A DNA stretch of 64,000 nucleotides from Bolinopsis microptera (GCF_026151205.1 NW_026971776.1:1-64000), one strand, 5' to 3'; counted from the first letter of the stretch, positions 10,398-22,309 are shown. Notes: generated by a model from the sequence alone, not told the origin. Numbers and translations: made by a program.

Positions 10398-11734
10398 CTA
10401 GAAACCCGCTAGTCGGAAGCTTTGTTCGAGGAAATTTTAAAAATCAGTTATGTTTTAATTTCTCTTCATCATATAGCTCTGTTATACTGTAGACATAATG
10501 GAATTTATCTAACAATGGCGACAGCGTTGTTAGTATTCGGATACCCAAAACGATACTTTTTACCGCATCAAAAAATACCAATCACAACCAAAGTTATGAA
10601 TATAAGTCATAGCGTGAGCGTAAATGTGAGCTAGTTTTGAAATTATGACGTAGCATACAGCATAACAACGCGCGTAGTTAAGATGTTTTTGCTCGCGCAC
10701 GTGCATTTTAACGTTGCTACGCAACAGCGCAGTAAACCTTTGCTAAAATAACGACATTATTCTAACGGTTATTTTACCTCACTTCCGACGTTAATTATAA
10801 AAAATCTAAAGCCTAAATCAAAATTCTAAGAATGCTATAGCCTATTCCTATCCTTTTTCTACAACCCTGCTAAAAATGGCGAGGTTTCAACTCCATTTGC
10901 GAGCTGGGTTTGGCATCACCAGAGGGTCATTTTGAGGTCGATTTTCGGTGTTTTTTCTTCTATGTCCCCGTTGCCGGGGAAATTTCGTCAAGTTTAAAAT
11001 ATAATATAGATTATCTTTAAAAGCTGCGGTTCAAAATGACTGTATCTTTCATACTTTTGAATCTACGGACACTTAAATGTAGGCTACAATTAACTGCCAA
11101 AGCGTCTATACATATATATTATCTATATTATATTTTAAACTTGACGAAATTTCCCCGGCAACGGGGACATAGAAGAAAAAACACCGAAAATCGACCTCAA
11201 AATGACCCTCTGGTGATGCCAAACCCAGCTCGCAAATGGAGTTGAAACCTCGCCATTTTTAGCAGGGTTGTAGAAAAAGGATAGGAATAGGCTATAGCAT
11301 TCTTAGAATTTTGATTTAGGCTTTAGATTTTTTATAATTAACGTCGGAAGTGAGGTAAAATAACCGTTAGAATAATGTCGTTATTTTAGCAAAGGTTTAC
11401 TGCGCTGTTGCGTAGCAACGTTAAAATGCACGTGCGCGAGCAAAAACATCTTAACTACGCGCGTTGTTATGCTGTATGCTACGTCATAATTTCAAAACTA
11501 GCTCACATTTACGCTCACGCTATGACTTATATTCATAACTTTGGTTGTGATTGGTATTTTTTGATGCGGTAAAAAGTATCGTTTTGGGTATCCGAATACT
11601 AACAACGCTGTCGCCATTGTTAGATAAATTCCATTATGTCTACAGTATAACAGAGCTATATGATGAAGAGAAATTAAAACATAACTGATTTTTAAAATTT
11701 CCTCGAACAAAGCTTTCGACTAGCGGGTTTCTAG
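10398..11734. mobile_element. 1.34-kb near-perfect palindrome (foldback-like element)
   Basis: Two arms of about 614 bp (10398-11011 and 11121-11734) are almost exact reverse complements, with ends CTAGAAACCCGCTAG... and ...CTAGCGGGTTTCTAG. The loop of about 110 bp contains a piece (GACTGTATCTTTCATACTTT) of the neighbouring repeat-family body. The arms share an identical 70-codon open frame (10422-10634 + and 11498-11710 -), which is only a consequence of arm identity. No transposase was found. It is best described as a foldback or long-TIR MITE inserted in, or having captured part of, the surrounding family. Confidence 0.8.
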
Positions 11735-11743
11735 TATATTATA

Positions 11744-12253
11744 TTTTACCAAAACCCATAATCATGGGTAGAGTGGACCGCTGTCAGTGTCTCTCTTTCC
11801 CAAACAAAAGGAAATGATATTACTTTGATTGACCGTTCTCAAATGCAAAATGATACCGAGAATGAAATCGGTCGCTCGCTTTTCCCATTCATTCACGGCT
11901 TACGAATTGTAATAAGTTTTGATTGATTACATCAATCAGATGCTGTAAAAATCTCTTTGGGTTGCGTTCGGGTCGATACCTAGTATTTCGGGGTAAGGGT
12001 GGTAGTTATTAGTATTACTTATTGAATTAGCTGAAGTTTATTGAATCTTCATTGCCTAGTACAGCTGCCTTTGGGTAGTTCTTCTTAATCTATTACAATT
12101 GTAAATGAATGGGAAAAGCGAGCGACCGATTTCATTCTCGGTATCATTTTGCATTTGAGAACGGTCAATCAAAGTAATATCATTTCCTTTTGTTTGGGAA
12201 AGAGAGACACTGACAGCGGTCCACTCTACCCATGATTATGGGTTTTGGTAAAA
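11744..12253. mobile_element. 0.5-kb MITE with long TIRs, copy 1
   Basis: The ends read TTTTACCAAAACCCATAATC and the mirror GATTATGGGTTTTGGTAAAA. The inverted ends extend about 150 bp and include GTAGAGTGGACCGCTG and ATCGGTCGCTCGCTTTTCCC. The central 190 bp is unique to the family (GGTCGATACCTAGTATTTCG). Near-identical full copies are at 13856-14349 and 16981-17483, and a half copy is at 8600-8770. No coding capacity. Confidence 0.85.
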
Positions 12254-13832
12254 TATCATCTCTTTTTGATTATAATGTCAGGGTACTTTATAAAGTCGAA
12301 ATATAAACTGATATATTCATTAATAAGGAGGAAGTTTCAACTATTTCGAAATTTTTCCTTTAAAAACATTTCCTTGTGTTTAGGGAAGCATATCGTTCGA
12401 TCACTGACTGAATATGCCACTTAATACTCATTCAACTTGGCATTAAATTCATATATAATGACATTAAACTGTCGTGGCAAAGCAGAATTTGTTGGAAATC
12501 ACGAATGAGCAAAATTTGAACCTTTCGCACGTGCAAACTTTGAGCAGACGTTGCGTGCGCATCCAATATTGAATCGCCGTAAATTTTTACATGTAATTGT
12601 TTTATATATAGCTTGATAAGCATGCAAAGTTTCAAAGTATTTCAAGAAGAACTGTAATCACAACGGCACTCTAAAGTTGACAGAAAATGACGAAAACAGC
12701 AATTTTCAGTGATTTTAGCGATTTTCTATCAATTTGGGCGTGTCCCAACGTGTGCAACTTTTCGATTTTCAACTTTAAAACTAGCCTAATGCACAATTTA
12801 TACCTATAGAGCTATAGGAAGCAGAACTGAGCTCCACAACCCAAGGCATGGCCCAACACCAGAGAATACTAAATCGCAAAATTGACGTTTTTATAAAATA
12901 ATTCTTCAAAAAAGCACAAAGTTCAATGACGAATATCTTTATGAAGGAGCAAGCTAGAAGAACTTTCCGGTAAATTTTTAGAATGCTTAAACAATTATCT
13001 AAGATGAAAATTTCCTCAGATTTTGAATAAAATTACTCCTTAATGGTTTAAAATTAATTTTAAAAGTTATTACCTACTTTGTCAAAAATCAAGTTTTAAA
13101 AACGGTTAACTTGATGACGTCATCAAGGGGTGTTTATGACGTCATATAATTTTTTATACAATGTAAACTAAAGTATAAACAATTATTTGCAAGACCTGTG
13201 GTCGGAAATGGCTGTATCTTTTATACTTTTGAATCTATGGACAATTAAATACAGGCTACAATTGACTGGCAAAGCGTCTATCCCTGAATATGTCACAGTG
13301 CTGGCAAGCACGACCGTTGCATTTATTGTGGGTATACTATGTTCCCCATTTACTATTATACCCCCTTTACTATTATACCCCCTTTACTATTATACCCCCT
13401 TTGGTACACGTTACAAGCCTCTTTTGTGCACGCGAAGCGTGCACTCCGGCCGGAGGCGGCGGCCGAAGGCCGCCGCCTCCGGCAGGAGTTTTCCAGGCAT
13501 TAAGACTCATCGGAAGTCGTTAAGCAGAATTATTTTTAGTTCAAAACATTCTAATTTGATGTCAAAGATGACAGGAATAAAAAATAGTTATGTTGAGATT
13601 TTTAAGAAATTTGCATAAAATACTCGCCAGCACTGTTATACGAAATTCGGTAAAAAACCCAAAATCGCCATATTCAGGTGCCTTAAAAACCATGTTAAAA
13701 TTGAGTTAGAGATCTGAAATTTTTCAGGGCGTCTAGACGTTGATCAAATCGACTGCAAAAAAAGTTTCAGGTTTCAGGAGTATCGGGAAATGGGTTTTCT
13801 AGAACCCCTGTTTTACGACAGATTGTCGTGAT
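12254..13832. repeat. Left arm of a large inverted repeat
   Basis: This 1.58-kb stretch is repeated in inverse orientation at 15405-16980. Its first kilobase also occurs as a direct copy at 14350-15375. Landmarks in order: a minus open frame of 67 codons (12432-12635) conserved in the other copies, AGCTCCACAACCCA, TGATGACGTCATCAAG, a TTTACTATTATACCCCC tandem triplet (about 13349-13402), a GC-rich hairpin at 13429-13490, then TTTTACGACAGATTGTCGTGA. It ends at a 20-bp AT dinucleotide run. Confidence 0.85.
13429..13490. repeat. GC-rich nested hairpin
   Basis: Two adjacent perfect stems, GTGCACGCGAAGCGTGCAC and GGAGGCGGCGGCC-GAA-GGCCGCCGCCTCC, lie inside otherwise AT-rich DNA. The inverted partner copy is at about 15747-15805, where one substitution (GTAGCCTCC) damages the second stem. 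The structure would extrude or fold strongly as single-stranded DNA or RNA. Confidence 0.8.
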
Positions 13833-13855
13833 ATATATATATATATATATATATA

Positions 13856-14349
13856 TTTGACCAAAACCCATAATCATGGGTAGAGTGGACCGCTGCCAGT
13901 GTCTCTCTTTCCCAAACAAAAGGAAATGATATTAATTTGATTGACCGATCTCAAATGCAAAATGATACCGAGAATGAAATCGGTCGCTCGCTTTTCCCAT
14001 TCATTCACGGCTTTCGAATTGTAATAAGTTTCGATTGATTACATCAATCAGATGCTGTAAAAATCTCTTTGGGTTGCGTTCGGGTCGATACCTAGTATTT
14101 CGGGGTAAGGGTGGTAGTTACTACTGCTGAAGTTTATTGAATCTTTATTGCCGAGTACAGCTGCCTTTGGGTACTTTTTCTTAGTCTATTACAATTGTAA
14201 ATGAATGGGAAAAGCGAGCGACCGATTTCATTCTCGGTATCATTTTGCATTTGAGAACGGTCAATCAAATTAATATCATTTCCTTTTGTTTGGGAAAGAG
14301 AGACACTGGCAGCGGTCCACTCTACCCATGATTATGGGTTTTGGTCAAA
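13856..14349. mobile_element. 0.5-kb MITE with long TIRs, copy 2
   Basis: Same family as 11744-12253. The ends here are TTTGACCAAAACCC and GGGTTTTGGTCAAA, the compensating A-to-G and T-to-C changes lying at matching TIR positions. It is slightly shorter because of a deletion near 14118. Confidence 0.85.
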
Positions 14350-15375
14350 TATCATCTATTTTTGATTATAATGTCAGGGTACTTTATAAAGTCGAAATAT
14401 AAACTGATATCTTCATTAATAAGGAGGAAGTTTCAACGATTTCGAAATTTTTCCTTTAAAAACATTTCCTTGTGTTTAGGTAAGCATATCGGTCGATCAC
14501 TGACTGAATATGCCACTTAATACTCATTCAAGTTGGCATTAAATTCATATATAATGACATTAAACTGTCGTGGCAAAGCAGAATTTGTTGGAAATCACGA
14601 ATGAGCAAAATTCTTACCTTTCGCGCGTGCAAACTTTGAGCGGACGTTGCGTGCGCATCTAATATTGAATCGCCGTAAATTTTTGCATGTAATTGTTTTA
14701 TATATAGTTTGATAAGCATGCAAAGTTTCAAAGTATTTCAAGAAGAATTGTAATCACAACGGCACTCTAAAGCTGACAGAAAATGACGAAAACAGCAATT
14801 TTCAGTGATTTTAGCGATTTTCTATCAATTTGGGCGTGTCCCCACGTGTGCAACTTTTCGATTTTCAACTTTAAAACTAGCCTAATGCACAATTTATACC
14901 TATAGGAAGCAGAACTGAGCTCCACAACTCAAGGCATGGCCCAACACCAGAGAATACTAAATCGCAAAATTGACGTTTTTATAAAATAATTCTTCAAAAA
15001 AGCACAAACTTCAATGACGAATATCTTTATGAAGGAGCAAGCTAGAAAAACTTTCCGGTAGATTTTCAGAATGCTTGAACAATTATCTAAGGTAAAATTT
15101 CCTCAGATTTTGAATACCATTACTTTTTAATGGTGTAAAATCATTTTTAAAAGTTATTACTTTGTCAAAAATTAAGTTTTAAAAACGGTTAACTTGATGA
15201 CGTCATCAAAGGGTGTTCATGACGTCAAATAATTTGTTTATACAATGTAAACTAAAGTGTAAACAATTATTTTCCAGACCTGTGGTCGGAAATGGCTGTA
15301 TCTTTTATACTTTTCAATCTATGGACAATTAAATACAGGCTACAATTGACTGGCAAAGCGTCTATCCCTGAATAT
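14350..15375. repeat. Direct copy of the inverted-repeat body
   Basis: Matches 12254-13297 closely, including the conserved 67-codon minus open frame (14528-14731) and the TGATGACGTCATCAA block. It stops at AAGCGTCTATCCCTGAATAT, before the GC hairpin segment, and runs into TATG/TGTA microsatellite repeats at about 15374-15403. Confidence 0.85.
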
Positions 15376-15404
15376 ATGTATATGTATATGTATGTATGTA
15401 TGTA

Positions 15405-16980
15405 TCACGACAATCTGTCGTAAAACAGGGGTTCTAGAAAACCCACTTCCCGATGTTCCTGAAACCTGAAACTTTTTTTGCAGTCGATTTGGTCAACGTC
15501 TAGACGCCCTGAAAAATTTCAGATCTCGAACTTAATTTTAACATGGTTTTTAAAGCACCTGAATATGGCGATTTTGGGTTTTTTACCGAATTTCGTATAA
15601 CAGTGCTGGCGAGTATTTTATGCAAATTTCTTAAAAATCTCAACATAACTATTTTTTATTCCTGTCATCTTTGACATCAAATTAGAATGTTTTGAACTAA
15701 AATAAATCTGCTGAACGACTTCCGATGAGTCTTAATGTCTGAAAAACTCCTGCCGGAGGCGGCGGCCTTCGGCCGTAGCCTCCGGCCGAAGTGCACGCTT
15801 CGCGTGCACGAAAGAGGCTTGTACCGTGTACCAAAGAGGGTATAATAGTAAAGGGGGTATAATAGTAAAGGGGGTATAATAGTAAATGGGGTACATAGTA
15901 TACCCACAATAAATGCAACGGTCGTGCTTGCCAGCACTGTGATACATACATATTCAGGGATAGACGCTTTGCCAGTCAATTGTAGCCTGTATTTAATTGT
16001 CCATAGATTCAAAAGTATAAAAGATAAAGCCATTTCCGACCACAGGTCTTGCAAATAATTGTTTACACTTTAGTTTACAGTGTATAAAAAAATTATTTGG
16101 CGTCATAAACACCCCTTGATGACGTCATCAAGTTAACCGTTTTTAAAACTTGATTTTTGACAAAGTAATAACTTTTAAAATTAATTTTAAACCATTAAGG
16201 AGTAATTTTATTCAAGATCTGAGGAAATTTTCAGCTTAGATAATTGTTCAAGCATTCTGAAAATCTACCGGAAAGTTTTTCTAGCTTGCTCCTTCATAAA
16301 GATATTCGTCATTGAAGTTTGTGCTTTTTTGAAGAATTATTTTATAAAAACGTCAATTTTGCGATTTAGTATTCTCTGGTGTTGGGCCATGCCTTGAGTT
16401 GAGGAGCTCAGTTCTGCTTCCTATAGGTATAAATTGTGCATTAGGCTAGTTTTAAAGTTGAAAATCGAAAAGTTGCACACGTGGGGACACGCCCAAATTG
16501 ATAGAAAATTGCTAAAATCACTGAAAATTGCTGTTTTCGTCATTTTCTGTCAACTTTAGAGTGCCGTTGTGATTACAGTTCTTCTTGAAATACTTTGAAA
16601 CTTTGCATGCTTACCAAGCTATATATAAAACAATTACATGAAAAAATTTACGGCGATTCAATATTGGATGCGCACGCAACGTCCGCTCAAAGTTTGCACG
16701 TGCGAAAGGTGAGAATTTTGCTCATTCGTGATTTCCAACAAATTCTGCTTTGCCACGATAGTTTAATGTCATTATATATGAATTTAATGCCAACTTGAAT
16801 GAGTATTAGGTGGCATATTCAGTCAGTGATCGACCGATATGCTTACCTAAACACAAGGAAATGTTTTTAAAGGAAAATTTCGAAATCGTTGAAACTTCCT
16901 CCTCATTAATTAATGAAGATATCAGTTTATATTTCGACTTTATAAAGTACCCTGACATTATAATCAAAAAGAGATGATAT
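15405..16980. repeat. Right arm of the large inverted repeat
   Basis: Reverse-complement partner of 12254-13832. It begins CACGACAATCTGTCGTAAAA and contains the GC hairpin (15747-15805), the GGGGGTATAATAGTAAA triplet (about 15837-15895) and the conserved 67-codon frame (16595-16798, + strand). Together with the left arm and the two MITEs the whole unit spans about 11744-17483. Confidence 0.85.
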
Positions 16981-17483
16981 TTTACCAAAACCCATATTCA
17001 TGGGTAGAGTGGACCGCTGCCAGTGTCTCTCTTTCCCAAACAAAAGGAAATGATATTAATTTGATTGACCGTTCTCAAATGCAAAATGATACCGAGAATG
17101 AAATCGGTCGCTCGCTTTTCCCATTCATTTACAATTGTAATAGATTAAGAAGATCTACCCAAAGGCAGCTGTACTCGGCAATAAAGATTCAATAAACTTC
17201 AGCTAATTCAATAAGCTATAACTACTACCCTTACCCCGAAATACTAGGTATCGATCCGAACGCAACCCAAAGAGATTTTTACAGCATCTGACTGATGTAA
17301 TCAATCGAAATTTATTACAATTCGTAAGCCGTGAATGAATGGAAAAAGCGAGCGACCGATTTCATTCTCGGTATCATTTTGCATTTGAGAACGGTCAATC
17401 AAATTAATATCATTTCCTTTTGTTTGGGAAAGAGAGACACTGGCAGCGGTCCACTCTACCCATGAATATGGGTTTTGGTAAAA
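16981..17483. mobile_element. 0.5-kb MITE with long TIRs, copy 3
   Basis: Ends TTTACCAAAACCCATATTCA and the mirror TGAATATGGGTTTTGGTAAA. Both ends share the CATATTCATGG variant that replaces CATAATCATGG of the other copies, so the two TIRs changed together. It is inverted relative to copies 1 and 2, in keeping with its position on the right arm. Confidence 0.85.
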
Positions 17484-17494
17484 TATATAATTAT

Positions 17495-18312
17495 GTATCA
17501 CGACAATCTATCGTAAAACAGGGGTTCTAGAAAACCCACTTCCCGATGCTCCTGAAACCTGAAACTTTTTTTGCAGTCGATTTGGTCAACGTCTAGACGC
17601 CCTGAAAAATTTCAGATCTCTAACTCAATTTTAACATGGTTTTTAAGGCACCTGAATATGGCGATTTTGGGTTTTTTACCGAATTTCGTATAACAGTGCT
17701 GGCGAGTATTTTATGCAAATTTCTTAAAAATCTCAACATAACTATTTTTTATTCCTGTCATCTTTGACATCAAATTAGAATGTTTTGAACTAAAAATAAA
17801 TCTGCTGAACGACTTCCGATGAGTCTTAATGCCTGAAAAATAAAAGGGGTATAATAGTAAAGGGGGTACAATAGTAAAGGGGGTACATAGTATACCCCCA
17901 ATAAAGACACCGCTCGTGCTTGCCAGCACTGTGATATACTTCACGACAATCTGTTGTAAAACAGGGGTTCCAGAAAACCCTCTTCCCGATACTCCTGAAA
18001 CTTAGAATTTTTTTAACAGTCGATTTGGACAAGGTTTAGACGCCCTGCAAAGTTTCAGATCTCTAACTCAATTTTAACATGGTTTTTAAGGCACCTGAAT
18101 ATGGCGATTTTGGGTTTTTTACCTAATTTCGTATAACATGCTGGCGCGTATTTTGCGCAAATTTCTTAAAAACCTCCACATAACTATTTCTTATTCCTGT
18201 CATCTTTAACATTGAATTAGAATGTTTTGAACTTAAATATACCTGCTGAACTACTTTCGATGAGTCTTAATGCCTGGAAAACAATAAAGGGGATATAATA
18301 GTATAGGGGGTA
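17495..18312. repeat. Two further truncated copies of the arm end
   Basis: About 17497-17938 and 17940-18312 each begin CACGACAATCT(A/G)T(C/T)GTAAAACA and follow the sequence of 15405-15950. Both lack the GC hairpin: it is replaced by direct joining of the GCCTGAAAAA segment to GGGGTATAATAGTAAA. The second copy is more diverged. Confidence 0.8.
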
Positions 18313-18890
18313 AATAGTAGAGGCTCTTACGGGCATTGTCTGCTCGATACGTTAGGGACCCCAGATACACCTTACTAGACGTATTTTTGACCGTAGAATC
18401 GATTGAAAGTGGTTTCAAGATGATTGGACTGATTGTTCTGGGGTAAAATCGCAAAAAACCGATTTTTGGGCCAAAAATAGGCCAAAAAACCATGTTTTTT
18501 GATATTTTGAGCAAGTTAATTTTGTTGGCATGTCGGCAAAACTTGCATAAAGATAGCTAAAAGACAGCCGCACAAGATTGTATAAAAATAAAACAAATCC
18601 CTCTATTTGTTCTGAGGTAAAAATCCAAAAAAGTGGTAAAAATTTTGACTTTTTTGCTTGAAGTTTGAATAATTTTTTGCAGTTGTATTAAATCAACCCA
18701 AAAATAGTCACATCGTGTTTGCCTAAATTTTTCCTTTCCGAGAAGTACCCACTTCATATACTTAATCGAAGTTTGAATATTGTCACTCCGCAAGCGTTTT
18801 TGCCAAATTTTCGACGCGCACTACGCGCAAAAGCATTTAGTTGTTATCAATTGGCACCCGCGCGTTCATCATAAATTTCAAACAGCTATA

Positions 18891-20042
18891 CTGCCGTTTT
18901 CTCAGAAAAGGCAGTAAGTCCATATTTGCCATTTCGAGATATTGCGACTTTTGCGTTTATGGTTTTTTCTCCGCTTACTTTTTGCGTAAGATCGAAAGTA
19001 AACACGTTGAGTTATCAATAATTGGTCAAATTTTAATTTGTCAAAAAAATTAAAGCTTTGAGCCGTCCATAAGCTTAGATATAACCATTTTTATGCCAAA
19101 TAATCGAGCTTATTTTTTATACTGGATGGACTTACTGCCTTTTCTGAGAAAACTTGGACTTACTTCCTTTTCTGAGAAAAATCTCTGTTCAATATTTTTC
19201 TGAGAAGGAAGTAAGTCCAAGCTTTTTACTAAATTTTTGAGGTTTGGATCTATGTATTTTGGATTATATTGTAAAATATAAACAATTAGGTAAATCTAAA
19301 TTACTCCATATCACATAATAAATGTTTTTGAATAATAGTATGCCCTTATTTAGGCAAACTCGCCAATTTTGAAAGATTTCAGTGCATTAAATGATATCTT
19401 ATCGATATTTTGATGAAAATGAACTTGATCTAAAAGATATACCTAAACTAAACATTCTCTGCGATTATAACAGCTCAATAACTGCTCCAATGCTTATGTT
19501 TTGCGACTAAAATACATCCGGCGTTATTGAAAATCGGCCAACAAATTTTTTTTGAGGCCTAAATGAAAATTTTGATCACTTAAGTAAAGTTGAAATGTAA
19601 TTATACATCGATTCTGAAAATTTCAAGCGAAAATATCAATCGGCAGTAAAGTTATGTTCTTTTTGGGAAATCGCTTTCTAAAATTCCGCTTTTAGCATGC
19701 TTTTATAGGAAGTAAGTCCAGCGACTTCTTCCTATCACAGATAATTTATCTCAGAAAAGGCAGTAAGTCCACGGAATTACTTCCTTATCTCAGAAGATTT
19801 TCAAGATTTTCTCAGAAAAGGCAGTAAGTCCGGACTTACGTCCTTCTCTCAGAAAATAATTGGCCAAAACCGAACATGATGTTTCTCAACTGGGACTTAC
19901 TTCCTTAGAAATTGCATGCAACAATGTTTCTATACATTAATATGTAGCTCATGTTGTAGAGAATTTTCTACTGAAAATTTTGATACCAATATTGTCATAT
20001 TTCGAAAAATTGGACTTACTGCCTTTTCTGAGAAAACGGCAG
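18891..20042. mobile_element. Complete CTGCCG-type MITE (1152 bp)
   Basis: Termini CTGCCGTTTTCTCAGAAAAG and CTTTTCTGAGAAAACGGCAG form an inverted repeat, flanked by TA on both sides (GCTA|TA and TA|TAAC). Around a dozen copies of the subterminal word (AGAAAAGGCAGTAAGTCC or its GGAAGTAAGTCCA variant), in both orientations, are scattered near 18900, 19125-19220, 19705-19860, 19890 and 20010. It is inserted in the 18317 element. The truncated sister is at 7653-8594. Confidence 0.88.
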
Positions 20043-20160
20043 TATAACTCAGCGAGATTATGTCCGTTCTAGCTCATATTTTCACACTAAATAGAAAATA
20101 ATGTGATCTTATTGCTGACAAAATATGGATATAATTACTTTATTTGCCTTAGAGTAATTA

Positions 20161-21017
20161 GTAGAGGCTCTTACGGGCATTGTCTGCTCGATACGTTAGG
20201 GACCCCAGATACACCTTACTAGACGTATTTTTGACCGTAGAATCGATTGAAAGTGGTTTCAAGATGATTGGACTGATTGTTCTGGGGTAAAATCGCAAAA
20301 AACCGATTTTTGGGCCAAAAATAGGCCAAAAAACCATGTTTTTTGATATTTTGAGCAAGTTAATTTTGTTGGCATGTCGGCAAAACTTGCATAAAGATAG
20401 CTAAAAGACAGCCGCACAAGATTGTATAAAAATAAAACAAATCCCTCTATTTGTTCTGAGGTAAAAATCCAAAAAAGTGGTAAAAATTTTGACTTTTTTG
20501 CTTGAAGTTTGAATAATTTTTTGCAGTTGTATTAAATCAACCCAAAAATAGTCACATCGTGTTTGCCTAAATTTTTCCTTTCCGAGAAGTACCCACTTCA
20601 TATACTTAATCGAAGTTTGAATATTGTCACTCCGCAAGCGTTTTTGCCAAATTTTCGACGCGCACTACGCGCAAAAGCATTTAGTTGTTATCAATTGGCA
20701 CCCGCGCGTTCATCATAAATTTCAAACAGCTATAACTCAGCGAGATTATGTCCGTTCTAGCTCATATTTTCACACTAAATAGAAAATAATGTGATCTTAT
20801 TGCTGACAAAATATGGATATAATTACTTTATTTGCCTTAGAGTAATAGACTGTCAAAGTTTAAAACGCGCATTGGTATAGCACGTGACTAATAAGGCCAA
20901 ATTTATACTTCTTAACATATTATCGATCCTTAGACATCATACTATTGTGTCCAATTAGCGGTTAGGTCTCTAAACTCGTAGCAGAAAACACGTCTTTTTT
21001 CCCGTAAGAGCCTCTAC
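20161..21017. mobile_element. Uninterrupted 857-bp copy inserted into its own family member
   Basis: Full element from GTAGAGGCTCTTACGGG to CCCGTAAGAGCCTCTAC, with TA on each side. To its right, about 170 bp of the outer copy's right end repeats the element's own terminal sequence (from ATAGACTGTCAAAG to CCTCTAC), as expected for insertion of one copy into another. Confidence 0.88.
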
Positions 21018-21419
21018 TAAATAGACTGTCAAAGTTTAAAACGCGCATTGGTATAGCACGTGACTAATAAGGCCAAATTTATACTTCTTAACATATTATC
21101 GATCCTTAGACATCATACTATTGTGTCCAATTAGCGGTTAGGTCTCTAAACTCGTAGCAGAAAACACGTCTTTTTTCCCGTAAGAGCCTCTACTAAAATA
21201 GTGTTGTGAATATAAGGGCAACGGTTATGCTTGCCAGCATTGTGATAATAGTATTAGTAGAACCCCAATAATGAATAAACCGCGCCCAAATTTACCGCAT
21301 ACCCCGATTTACCGCGCGTTCATTTCCTTCCCCCAAATAGGGCTTAGCATACACATTGTAAACAAACAACCCAGATAACCTTTCTAATTTAATAAAACAA
21401 ATATTAATAAAACAAAAGT

Positions 21420-21930
21420 GTATGTAAATGTCCTTACAGGCATTTTGATTTTGATTTACATATACATTTTTGACCTTTTTAGGCGTACGCGTATTTTTTT
21501 TATCGCAGAATCGATTAAAGGTTTTTGAAATAATAAAATTAAGCTTCCCCGGGTTAAATCGCAAAAAACTGATTTATGGGCCATATTCATAAATATAATG
21601 GGCCAAAAAACTATGTTTTTAAACTATTGAGAAAGTTAGTTTTGTTGGCATATGAGCAAAATTTGCATAAAGATAGCTCAAATACAGTTGCACATGATGG
21701 CATTAAAATTAAGTTATTATTCCAGGATTTCCTCAGGTAAAAATCTTTTGCTTAAATTTGGAATAATTTTTCTTGTATTAAATCAATTCAAAAATAGTCG
21801 TATTGTGTTTGCTTAAATTTGTCCTTTCCGAGAAGTACCCACTTGAAATATTTCATCGAAGTTTCAATACTTTCACTCCGCGAGCGTTTTTGCCAACTTT
21901 TCGACGCGCAGCGTTCGAAGTTCGCAGCTT
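21420..21930. mobile_element. Old diverged relative of the GTAGAGGCTC element
   Basis: Follows the same order of words as 18317-18830 (TCGATTAAAGG, GGGTTAAATCGCAAAAAACT, AAAATTTGCATAAAGATAGC, CTTTCCGAGAAGTACCCACT) but with many substitutions and indels and no terminal repeat. A decayed earlier insertion. Confidence 0.7.
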
Positions 21931-22309
21931 TAATTTTGCATATTTTTGTCCCCTGATTGGCTAAATTGTATTACGTGAAGCTTGCATTCTTGTTATGCCA
22001 AATCGTCACGCGAAAATTTTGTTAATCACGCTGAGCTTATAATTATATGTTGTCTCTGCTTTGAGGAGACTTCAAAATAGACAGCTGTTTCCTTGTTATG
22101 CTTTGTTTATTGTCAGCATTCTTTTGGTCGTTTGTATCTTGGGGCTTGTTAATTATAAACTGCAAAATTTATTCATTTCCCACGTGAAAAAATTGAGTTG
22201 TCCTGACCATAACTGGTACAGATTATCGTAGCGACTTCTAGAAGATACTTGCTAATTATTATACGCTCTAACAACATAATCGCTCTCTAGTCTCTAATCG
22301 CACCTGATA

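Larger units (their letters stand above)
18317..21193. mobile_element. Outer element with GTAGAGGCTCTTACGGG termini, twice invaded
   Basis: The left end GTAGAGGCTCTTACGGG is at 18317 and the matching right end CCCGTAAGAGCCTCTAC is at 21193, each flanked by TA. The element is split by two insertions (18891-20042 and 20161-21017). Removing them with their TA duplications leaves about 864 bp, close to the 857-bp uninterrupted sister copy, which confirms the reconstruction. No coding capacity beyond a 78-codon minus frame repeated in both copies. Confidence 0.85.

Noticed and set aside
10422-11710. Two identical 70-codon frames as a gene pair
   Set aside because: They are the same sequence on the two arms of a palindrome, with no independent support.
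13187-13618. 143-codon + frame
   Set aside because: It runs across repeat body, the TATACCCCC triplet and the GC hairpin, and the counterpart frame in the inverted copy (15677-16054) diverges after the hairpin; chance frame in a repeat.
13834-13857. AT dinucleotide run as a regulatory element
   Set aside because: Simple microsatellite at a repeat junction.
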